A stretch of 64,000 bases of DNA from Paucibacter sp. DJ2R-2 (GTDB taxonomy: Bacteria > Pseudomonadota > Gammaproteobacteria > Burkholderiales > Burkholderiaceae_C). The notes under the pieces are model-generated. The model saw only the letters and a list, made by a program, of their open reading frames with translations. It made no database searches and was not told the origin of the DNA. A program made the position numbers and the translations under genes. Location of the stretch: NCBI RefSeq assembly GCF_025717675.1, contig NZ_JAJIRT010000004.1, positions 248,001 through 312,000 of the forward strand, given 5' to 3'. Shown here in pieces: positions 32,653-39,889 of the stretch (within the stretch, counting starts at the first letter, position 1; every line of letters begins with the position of its first letter).

Positions 32653-32790
32653 GGTCAAAGGTCTTGCCAGGGGTCAGGTCTTGCGTGTGGCGCAAACCTC
32701 GACACTGCCCGCGCCATGGTCGAACGCTCGACCAAGTGTGTTGACGCGGGCCGGCAGCCGGGGTGGCTGCAGCGGCTACTCCCCAATGAC
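32653..32790 (-). ncRNA. yybP-ykoY manganese riboswitch aptamer
   Basis: On the minus strand the 5' conserved element CATTGGGGAGTAGC (32776-32790 region) and the 3' element GGCAAGACCTTTG (ending at 32653) match the two conserved strands of the yybP-ykoY (mntP-type) aptamer. Between them are GTCAACACACTT, a GGTCGA/TCGACC hairpin (32718-32733) and a CCCGCG/CGCGGG stem, as expected for the junction-containing fold. It precedes a Gdt1-type exporter, a common target of this Mn2+-sensing class. A second GCAAGACCTGACCCC at 32670-32684 sits inside the aptamer and pairs with GGTTTGCG. Confidence 0.85.
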
Positions 32791-32848
32791 GCCGCAATTG
32801 TAGCCGGCGCCGCTGGCTGGCCCTGCCTGCGGGCGCGGAGGCAGCTCT

Positions 32849-34384
32849 CTATTTGCGCCCGCCGCGTTTGAGCGTCGGGCTGGCCAGGTCGACCTCCTCG
32901 GCCTTGAGCAGCAGCGCATCGGGGAACTGCTGACGCAGGGCCAAGCCGCCCTGTTTGAAATCGGCCACGATGACGGTGCGCAGGCGCTCGGCCTGCCAAT
33001 GGCGGCTGGCCAGCAGCCGGGTCGATTCGCCGTCCAACGCCGCCAGCTCTTCGGGCACCCGGCTCAGCTCGGCCAGGGGGCGGCCGCGGATCAGGCCATC
33101 AGCGGCCAGACCGGCCAAGCCGGCCGTGGTCTCCAGCTGGCGGCCGAACTCGCCGATCAGCACCGCGCGGCGTGCCACCAATTCAGGGTCGGGCACGCGC
33201 TCGGCGGCCATGCGGCGGATCTCCTGCTGCATCAGCGCGGCCACCTCGCCGGCGCTCTCATGCTTGGTCTGGGCGCTGGTGATCAGCACCGCCCCGCCCG
33301 GCAAGGCCTCGATGCCGCTGGCCGCGCCATAGCTGAGGCCGCGCTTGATGCGCACCTCCTGGTTGATGCGCGAGGAATAGCCGACGCCCAGCACCGTGTT
33401 GGCCAGGGCATTGGCTTGCTGAGTCACCACCTCCAGGGCCTGCGTCTCGGGCTGCAGCTGGGCCAGCGGCACCGGGCTGGGCGCGGCGGCCGGCGCCATC
33501 ACCAGCACCGCACTCTGGCCCGCACCGGGCAGGTCGACCAGCACCGTCTTGGTGGCCAGGGGCTTGGGAGCCAGGGCCGGCATCTGCGGCAGGGCCGTGC
33601 GCGGCGCGCGCCACTTACCGAAATGCTTGTCGGCCAAAGCGCGCGCCTGGGCCGGGTCGATGTCCCCGGCCAGGATCAGGGTGACCCGGTCGGGCCGCAG
33701 ATGCAGTCGGTGGAAGGCGCGCACATCGTCGAGCTGGATGCGCGCCAGGGTGGCTGGTGTCGCCTGGCGGCCCTGCGGGCTGTCGCCCCAGTAGAGGCGG
33801 CGCGCCACTTGCGCCGCCAGCTGGGCGGGGTCGGAGCGGCCCAGCTTGAGGGCATCGGCAGCCTGCGCCTGCATGCGCGCGAACTCCTCCTCGCTGAGGC
33901 TGGGGCTGCGCAGCATCTCGGCCAGCAGGCCGAGGCTGGCGTCCAGGCGGTTGCTGGCCACGGTCACGCCGAGCTGGCTGCTGCGCGCGCCGCTGCCGAT
34001 CTCAAGCTGTGTACCCAAGCCTTCGACGGCGGCGGCCAGCTCGGCCGCCGGCACGGCCACGGCGCCACGCTGCACGCCCTTGCCCATCATGGCGACGCTG
34101 AGCTCGGCCAGACCGGCCTTGCCCGGCGGGTCATAGACGGCACCGGTCTGCAGCAGCAGCATGGCCGTCACCAGAGGCTGGCGGTGCCGCTCCACCACGG
34201 CCAGGCCCAGGCCATTGGGCAGGCGAGACTGTCTGAACTCCGGCAGCTCCAGCGCCTGGGGCGAAGCCGGCCGGGGCGGCGAATCAAAACCCACCTGAGC
34301 CGTAGCGAGGCCCGGCAGCCAACCCAGTGCGGCCACCAAGGCAGCCTGCGCCGCGGGGCGCCACAGCCTTGCGAGCGCGCTCAT
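32849..34384 (-). CDS. M16 family peptidase-like protein, catalytically inactive subunit
   Basis: This 511-residue exported protein has a signal peptide ending near L-A-T-A-Q (about residue 30) and the two-domain M16B fold (R-L-P-N-G-L...L-L-Q-T-G-A; L-S-Y-G-A-A-S in the second half). At the active-site position it reads G-L-A-E-L-S-V-A-M-M instead of H-x-x-E-H, so the zinc ligands are missing. Such subunits pair with an active M16 partner. Its ATG overlaps the stop of the active subunit gene by four bases (ATGA), implying coupled translation and a heterodimer. Confidence 0.9.
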   Translation of the reverse strand: MSALARLWRPAAQAALVAALGWLPGLATAQVGFDSPPRPASPQALELPEFRQSRLPNGLGLAVVERHRQPLVTAMLLLQTGAVYDPPGKAGLAELSVAMMGKGVQRGAVAVPAAELAAAVEGLGTQLEIGSGARSSQLGVTVASNRLDASLGLLAEMLRSPSLSEEEFARMQAQAADALKLGRSDPAQLAAQVARRLYWGDSPQGRQATPATLARIQLDDVRAFHRLHLRPDRVTLILAGDIDPAQARALADKHFGKWRAPRTALPQMPALAPKPLATKTVLVDLPGAGQSAVLVMAPAAAPSPVPLAQLQPETQALEVVTQQANALANTVLGVGYSSRINQEVRIKRGLSYGAASGIEALPGGAVLITSAQTKHESAGEVAALMQQEIRRMAAERVPDPELVARRAVLIGEFGRQLETTAGLAGLAADGLIRGRPLAELSRVPEELAALDGESTRLLASRHWQAERLRTVIVADFKQGGLALRQQFPDALLLKAEEVDLASPTLKRGGRK

Positions 34385-35808
34385 GGCTTGCCCCCCTTCT
34401 TCTTGCTCGCCGACCCATCGGCCTCGTACAGCACGGTGACGCGCGCACCGCGCAGCACATCGCGCTTCAGCACCCGCTGCACATCGGCGGCCGTGACGGC
34501 CTGCAAATCGTTCAACTCGCGGTTCACCCACTGCACATCGCCACGCAGTAGAGCCGCCTCACCCAGCACTTCGCCCAAGCCCAGCGGCGTCTGCCGGCGG
34601 ATCAGAGCAGCGGTCAGCAGCTGGGCCTTGACCTTCTCCAGCTCGGCCGGGGCGATGGGCTCCTCGGCCAGCTTGAGCAACTCGCGCGTCAGCGGCGCCA
34701 CCAAATCGGCGGCGCTCTGCTTGCCGGCGGCGATGGCATGGGCCACCAGCAGACCGGCATCGGCATTGAGCTGGGCCTCGAAGCCGGCGCTCTGCGCCAG
34801 CTGCTCGCGATACACCAAGCTCTCGTTCAGACGCGAAGACTCGCCCATGGCCAGCAGGCCTTGCGCGACCTGCCAGACCGGCGCATCGGCGCTCGAAGCC
34901 TTGGGGCCTTGCCAGATCAGCAGGGCCGCCGGCAGCGGCACATTGGGTGCCTTGAGCTGGTGCAGCTCGTCGCGCGCGCGCCGCGGCTCGGCCACCTGGA
35001 CGCGGGGCACGGGGCTGCTGGGCGGGCGGATGCTGCCAAAGTAATGATTGACCCAGCGGTTCAGCTGCACCGGGTCGAAGGCGCCGGTGACGATCAGCAC
35101 CGCGTTGTCCGGCCGGTAGTACTGGGCATGGAAGGCGCTGACGTCCTGCACGGTGGCGGCGTCCAGCTCCTCGATGCTGCCGATCACCGGGCGGCGGTAG
35201 GGATGTTGAAGATAGCCCAGGCGCGGCACGGCATTGAACAGGCGGCCATAGGGCTCGGCCAGCACGCGCTGGCGATACTCTTCCTTGACCACCGCGCGCT
35301 CGCTGTCGAAATTGGCCTGGTCCACGGTCAGATTGGACATGCGCTCGGCCTCGGCCCAGAGCAGAGGTTCCAGATGGTTGGCCGGCACGACGCTGTGGTA
35401 GGCCGTCATGTCATCGGCGGTGAAGGCATTGTTGCTGCCGCCGACATCCTCGGTCATGCGGTCGAACTGCTCGTTGGCCATGTAGCGGGTGCGCTTGAAC
35501 ATCATGTGTTCAAACAGATGCGCGAAACCGCTGCGGCCGGCCGGGTCGTCTTTGCCGCCGACCCGGTACCAGAGCTGCACGCTGACCGTGGCACCGGCTT
35601 GGGGCAAGGCGATCAACTCCAGGCCATTGGCCAGGATGCGCCGCTCGAAGGCCAGCGGGGCGATCTTCAGCGGCGCGGCCGCGCCTTCCTGGGCTGCCGC
35701 AGCCTGAGCCCAGAGCACGGGGCTCCAGGCGCTCAGCAAAGCCAGGCTGATACCAGCGCTCAAGCAGCGGCGCCGCGAGTGTCGCGCCAGCCCCTCCTCG
35801 CCCCCCAT
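34381..35808 (-). CDS. M16 family zinc peptidase, active subunit
   Basis: This 475-residue exported protein has the inverted zinc motif H97-L-F-E100-H101 in F-A-H-L-F-E-H-M-M-F-K and a downstream E-R-A-V-V-K-E-E region supplying the third ligand. It belongs to the pitrilysin/processing-peptidase (M16B) family and probably degrades or processes peptides in the periplasm together with the inactive partner that follows. The signal peptide lies at about residues 1-33 when started at ATG 35808 (R-R-R-C-L-S-A-G-I-S-L-A-L-L). A GTG a few codons upstream is an alternative. The two genes form an operon. Confidence 0.92.
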   Translation of the reverse strand: MGGEEGLARHSRRRCLSAGISLALLSAWSPVLWAQAAAAQEGAAAPLKIAPLAFERRILANGLELIALPQAGATVSVQLWYRVGGKDDPAGRSGFAHLFEHMMFKRTRYMANEQFDRMTEDVGGSNNAFTADDMTAYHSVVPANHLEPLLWAEAERMSNLTVDQANFDSERAVVKEEYRQRVLAEPYGRLFNAVPRLGYLQHPYRRPVIGSIEELDAATVQDVSAFHAQYYRPDNAVLIVTGAFDPVQLNRWVNHYFGSIRPPSSPVPRVQVAEPRRARDELHQLKAPNVPLPAALLIWQGPKASSADAPVWQVAQGLLAMGESSRLNESLVYREQLAQSAGFEAQLNADAGLLVAHAIAAGKQSAADLVAPLTRELLKLAEEPIAPAELEKVKAQLLTAALIRRQTPLGLGEVLGEAALLRGDVQWVNRELNDLQAVTAADVQRVLKRDVLRGARVTVLYEADGSASKKKGGKP

Positions 35809-36023
35809 GTTTTCCGTTCTGTACTTGCTGCTCACGCTGATCCCATCGTCTGATGCTCTTTTCGCTGCGGCGCCTCGCGCCACCGCCCATGCTGCCACAA
35901 GGGCGCCCCGGCTCCGTGAAAGCCGGCAGGTGAATACAGCCACGGCCGCTGCTGACAGCCCATGTCAGCAGCATCCTGGCAAGATGCCCAGGCCCTGTTG
36001 AGCAGCCTTGAGGAGACCCTTGC

Positions 36024-36413
36024 ATGAACTATGCCTACACCATTGTCTACGTGGCCGATGTGGCTGCTTCTCTGGCCTTCTTCGAGGCCGCCTTTGGCCT
36101 GAAGCAGCGTTTCTTGCATGAATCGGGCGCTTACGGCGAGCTGGATACTGGCGCCACGGCCCTGGCCTTTGTCGACCACGAAACCGCGCTGGACAGCGTC
36201 GGCCAGCCCTATGTGGCGGCGGCTGAGAGTGCCCGGCCGCTGGGCATGGAGATCGGCTTGAGCACCGACGATGTGCCAGCCGCCTTCGCCCGCGCCGTCG
36301 CCGCCGGCGCCACGCCGCTAAAGGAACCGGTCACCAAGCCCTGGGGCCAGACCGTCGCCTATGTGCGCTGCCCGGACGGCAGCCTGGTCGAGCTTTGCAC
36401 GCCGATGGCGTGA
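36024..36413 (+). CDS. VOC (glyoxalase/bleomycin resistance) family protein
   Basis: This 129-residue protein has the two beta-alpha-beta-beta-beta modules of the vicinal oxygen chelate fold: Y-T-I-V-Y-V-A-D-V at the N-terminus, F-F-E-A-A-F-G-L, then G-M-E-I-G-L-S-T-D-D-V and V-R-C-P-D-G-S-L-V-E-L-C-T-P at the C-terminus. The last segment contains the usual metal-site glutamate (E in V-E-L). It may be a dioxygenase, lyase or binding protein; the substrate is not readable. It overlaps the start of the TfoX-domain gene. Confidence 0.85.
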   Translation: MNYAYTIVYVADVAASLAFFEAAFGLKQRFLHESGAYGELDTGATALAFVDHETALDSVGQPYVAAAESARPLGMEIGLSTDDVPAAFARAVAAGATPLKEPVTKPWGQTVAYVRCPDGSLVELCTPMA

Positions 36414-36667
36414 CGCGCATGCGCGGCCTCGGTCCCCGCAGCCAGGAGCAACTCGCAGCGCTGGGCATCCACGACCTGGCCCAGCTGCGCCAGCAGGATG
36501 CCTACGCACTGTATGCCGAGCTCAAGTCACGATGGCCCGGGGCCAGCCTCAATCTTCTGTATGCCCTGATGGGTGCGCAGGAAGACCGCGACTGGCGCGA
36601 CATCGCCCGCGAGCGCCGCAGCGAAGCCCTGTTGCGCCTGGACGACCTGGGTCTGGCACCCCGCTGA
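36410..36667 (+). CDS. Stand-alone TfoX C-terminal domain protein
   Basis: About 85 residues containing R-G-L-G-P-R-S-Q-E-Q-L-A-A-L-G-I and L-Y-A-L-M-G-A, the helix-hairpin-helix-like pattern of the TfoX/Sxy C-terminal domain. The N-terminal TfoX domain is absent. A GTG start at 36410 overlaps the VOC stop codon (GTGA), favouring coupled translation; the ATG at 36419 is an equally possible start. It forms an operon with VOC and DinB genes. Its role in competence is not demonstrated for isolated domains. Confidence 0.75.
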   Translation: MTRMRGLGPRSQEQLAALGIHDLAQLRQQDAYALYAELKSRWPGASLNLLYALMGAQEDRDWRDIARERRSEALLRLDDLGLAPR

Positions 36668-36684
36668 AACCTGAGGAGACACGC

Positions 36685-37281
36685 ATGAAGCCCGATACCC
36701 ACACCGATCCCCTGTCTCACCATTTGCTCAGCATGGCCTACAACAATGCCTGGGCCAACCACCGTCTGCTGGCGGCCTGCGCCCGGCTGAGCCAGGCCGA
36801 GCTGCAAGCCAAACGCTGCAGCTTTTTTCCCAGCATCCAGGCGACGCTGAACCACAACCTTTGCGTGGACTGGTTCTATGTCGACGCGCTGGAGCGCGAA
36901 CTGGCGGGCCAGGCGCCGCACCCGGACTGCTACCAGTTCTTTGCTGTCGACGAGCCGTTTCAGAGCGCCGCCGAGCTGCAGCGCGAGCAGGCCGCCGTCG
37001 ACCGGCGCCTGCTGGCCTACTGCGCGGCCCAGCGCGACGGCGAGCTGGGCCGCATCGTCACCATCGCCCGGCCCGGCGGTGCGCAGCAGGACAGCCGCAC
37101 GCGCCTGCTTTCCCATCTGCTGCAGCACCAGATCCACCACCGCGGTCAGGTCCACGCCATGCTGTCCGGCACCGCCGTCAAGCCACCTCAGCTGGACGAG
37201 TTCTTCTGCGCCGGCGAGGCGGATCTGCGCGCCGAAGAGTTCCGCGCGCTGGGCTGGAGCGAGGCCCAGGTCTGGGGCTGA
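36685..37281 (+). CDS. DinB/YfiT-like four-helix protein
   Basis: This 198-residue protein begins with N-N-A-W-A-N-H-R-L and contains the metal-binding histidines of the DinB superfamily: H in T-L-N-H-N-L and the H-x-x-x-H pair in L-L-Q-H-Q-I-H-H-R-G-Q-V-H. Family members bind Ni or Zn and act as thiol transferases or have unknown functions. GAGGAGA precedes ATG 36685. It is 17 bases after the TfoX-domain gene and so the third gene of this small operon. Confidence 0.87.
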   Translation: MKPDTHTDPLSHHLLSMAYNNAWANHRLLAACARLSQAELQAKRCSFFPSIQATLNHNLCVDWFYVDALERELAGQAPHPDCYQFFAVDEPFQSAAELQREQAAVDRRLLAYCAAQRDGELGRIVTIARPGGAQQDSRTRLLSHLLQHQIHHRGQVHAMLSGTAVKPPQLDEFFCAGEADLRAEEFRALGWSEAQVWG

Positions 37282-37293
37282 CCCGACCCTGGC

Positions 37294-38877
37294 TCAGACC
37301 TCTGGCGCGGCCGGCGCGCCCAGGGCCTGCAAGGCCTGGCGGGTGTCGTTGAGCACGCGCTGGGCGACTCTGCGCTCGGTCTCGGGCAGCTGGCGCGCCG
37401 CTTCTGCCTCCAGCAGCAATGGCCGCAACAAAGCGTTGGCGCTGGCGCGGAACTCCTGCCCCAGGGTGTCGAGCTGGGCAAAGCTGTCGGCACGCATGGC
37501 TGTGAGGCGCTCGCGCAGCGCCGCCTCGAAGGCCTCGCGCTTGTGGCGCAGCTCCTCGTCCTTGCGGCCGGCCTTGTCCATCATCCACTTGAGCAGGCCT
37601 GCCACCAACAAAGCCCCGCCGGCCAGCGGCACGACCGGCGCGATCACCGGCAGCACGGCCGCTGCACCCAAGGCATAGACGGCCACGCCCGAGCCGGCCG
37701 CCGCCACGGCACCGGCGCCCAAGGTCAGCTCGGCCGCGCTCTCCGTGGAATTCTTGAGCCGCGTGCTGATTTGCAGCGCCGGCATCAGGCGGCGCAGCTG
37801 GCTGTGGTGCGGACGCTCCAGCACGCTGGCATGGACCAGGCTGAACTCCTCGCGGAACAGGCGCAGCTCTTCCTTCAGCAGGCGCAGCTGCCCTTCCTGG
37901 CGGCGGGCGGCGCGGTCCAGGCGGCGCTCGAGTTCCTTGGCAAAGGTCGAACGCGCCATCTCGGCCCAGACCTTGTGCTCGGTCCAGTCGTCGGTGCGCA
38001 GGCGCTCCAGCATCTGCAGCTCGACGGCATTGCCGGCGTCGTGGATCAGCTCCTCGAAGTCCTCCTCGAAGCTGCGTTTCTCATGGGCGATGCGCGCCTC
38101 CACCATGGCGAGGCGCTGGCCCACCTGCTGGAACAGCTGCTCCACCCGCTGCGCATAGGCGGCCGCCGAACCCGCATCTGGAACCGGCGCCAGCAAGCCG
38201 CGCTCGAACTCGCTGAGCCGCCGAGCCAGCACGCTCAGGCTGGAGCTCATGCCCTGTTGCAAGACCTGCTCACTGCTGGCGCCGTCCAGATAACGGCCCA
38301 CGCCCAAGGCCAGATCCACATCACCCGAGAGCCGCGCCGCCGTCTGCGCTGCCGGCAGCAAGGGCCGGCCGCCGAACAGGCGAGCCGACTGGCGGCTGAC
38401 GGTCTTCCACAGCGAAGGCGCGGGGCCCAGCGATTCCGCCAGGCGCGGCAACTCCTCCCCGGGCAAGAGCAAGGCCTGGGCCAGCTCCTGGGCAAATTTG
38501 TAGGCCTGCTCACCCTGCAGCTGCAGCAAGGGCCGGGCATCGAGAAAGGCCTGGCGGCGCTGCGCCTCAGGCGCCTCGGCGCTGGCCCGCCTGAGCTGGG
38601 CGAACGCCGCCTTCTGCTCCAGCGGCGACTCCAGCGCGCGCAAGGCCGCATGGGCACCCAAGGCCGAGTCCTGCAAGCGCGCCGCCAAGGCCGACACCAA
38701 CTCGTACTCTCCCAGGGTGACAAATCCATCGGCCGCAGCCAGCGCCGCCAGGGCGCGGATGAAGGCGGCGGAGAAGCCGCCGTCCGCGCGAGCGAACTGC
38801 TCCAGATCAGGGCGATCCAGCGCCGTGCTGCTGGGCGCTACGAGAGGGTTGAGGGGCTGAGAAGAACTCACAGGCAT
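37294..38877 (-). CDS. TerB-like, coiled-coil membrane protein of unknown function
   Basis: In this 527-residue protein residues 30-120 have a TerB/tellurite-resistance-like helical pattern (A-L-A-A-L-A-A-A-D-G-F-V-T-L-G-E-Y-E). The middle is strongly charged and helical (long coiled coil with R-L-D-R-A-A-R-R-Q-E-G-Q-L). Near residues 405-445 a Gly/Ala-rich double transmembrane hairpin is seen (G-A-G-A-V-A-A-A-G...L-P-V-I-A-P-V-V-P-L-A-G-G). Another coiled coil ends the protein. The layout recalls proteins that accompany dynamin-like GTPases, but no GTPase is adjacent. It lies 58 bp after the GST gene. I give no function. Confidence 0.7.
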   Translation of the reverse strand: MPVSSSQPLNPLVAPSSTALDRPDLEQFARADGGFSAAFIRALAALAAADGFVTLGEYELVSALAARLQDSALGAHAALRALESPLEQKAAFAQLRRASAEAPEAQRRQAFLDARPLLQLQGEQAYKFAQELAQALLLPGEELPRLAESLGPAPSLWKTVSRQSARLFGGRPLLPAAQTAARLSGDVDLALGVGRYLDGASSEQVLQQGMSSSLSVLARRLSEFERGLLAPVPDAGSAAAYAQRVEQLFQQVGQRLAMVEARIAHEKRSFEEDFEELIHDAGNAVELQMLERLRTDDWTEHKVWAEMARSTFAKELERRLDRAARRQEGQLRLLKEELRLFREEFSLVHASVLERPHHSQLRRLMPALQISTRLKNSTESAAELTLGAGAVAAAGSGVAVYALGAAAVLPVIAPVVPLAGGALLVAGLLKWMMDKAGRKDEELRHKREAFEAALRERLTAMRADSFAQLDTLGQEFRASANALLRPLLLEAEAARQLPETERRVAQRVLNDTRQALQALGAPAAPEV

Positions 38878-38935
38878 GGGGCTCCGGGCTGATCGATCAG
38901 ACCCGCATCGTCCCAGATTCTTCCGTGCGCGCGCC

Positions 38936-39631
38936 TCAGGCTTGCGCCGGCGCGCGCAAATCCTGCAAGCAAAGTCCGGCCGCGCGGGCCTCGGCCTCGT
39001 GTGCTTCATCGCGCCAGGTCTCGGCCAGAGCGGCGCGGTACCAGGCTTGCATAGCGGGCAGACCCAGCAGGCGCTGGGCATAGGCTTGCGCGGGCTCGCT
39101 CAAGGCCGGTGTGTAGCTCTGCACCCGGAAGGCCACAGGGGCGAAAAAAGCGTCGACTGCGGTGAAGGCTGGGCCGGCGAGAAAGGGGCCGCCAAAGCGC
39201 CTCAGGCCTTCCAGCCACAAGGCTTCGATGCGCTGCCAATCGGCCAACAGGGCAGGCGACCAGTCGCCCACCTGAACACGCAAGCCGCAGTTCATGGTGC
39301 AGACGTCGCGCAGGCGCTGAAAGCCGGAATGCATCTCGGCGCAGGCACTGCGCGCCCAGGCGCGGGCCGCGCGGTCCTGGGGCCAGACCCGCGGGTCCAG
39401 TTCGGCCAAGTATTCGACGATGGCCAGTGAATCCCAGACCGTCAAGCCTTCATCTTGCAGACAGGGCACGCGGCCGGTCGGCGAAAACAGGCGGTAATCA
39501 CCGGCGCTGCCCGGCGCCTGGCCAAAAACCACCAAGCGCTCCTCGAAAGGAATCGCCAGCTGCGTCAACAGCAGCCAGGGGCGCAGAGACCAGGATGAGT
39601 AGTTCTTGTTGGCGATATAGAGCTGCAGCAT
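38936..39631 (-). CDS. Glutathione S-transferase family protein
   Basis: This 231-residue protein has the thioredoxin-fold N-terminal domain (I-A-N-K-N-Y-S-S-W-S-L-R-P-W, where the Ser/Tyr residues contact glutathione; G-R-V-P-C-L with the cis-proline; D-S-L-A-I-V-E-Y-L) and an all-helical C-terminal domain. It probably conjugates or reduces small electrophiles in the cytoplasm. ATG 39631 gives the standard M-L-Q-L-Y start. It precedes the TerB-like gene on the same strand. Confidence 0.9.
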   Translation of the reverse strand: MLQLYIANKNYSSWSLRPWLLLTQLAIPFEERLVVFGQAPGSAGDYRLFSPTGRVPCLQDEGLTVWDSLAIVEYLAELDPRVWPQDRAARAWARSACAEMHSGFQRLRDVCTMNCGLRVQVGDWSPALLADWQRIEALWLEGLRRFGGPFLAGPAFTAVDAFFAPVAFRVQSYTPALSEPAQAYAQRLLGLPAMQAWYRAALAETWRDEAHEAEARAAGLCLQDLRAPAQA

Positions 39632-39889
39632 GGCGAAAACTCGTGGGCAAAGTGGCGGGTGCCAGCATAAGCCAGGGCGCAGCGCCACGGGATGCGAACA
39701 GTCTGCAACGCTGGCCACTCCAACCATGCCGATCCGCAGCTCATCGCGGCCAAGCTTCCGTCTGTCCCGGCAGCTGGGTGAAGGCTATGCAAGTGTGACT
39801 ATGCTGCGAGCCTGCAGTTCCCCGTCGGGCCCGGCGCCGCGCCAGGATTCGACCCCAACGTTTCTGCCATTCTTTTTTCTGAGGTGCAC

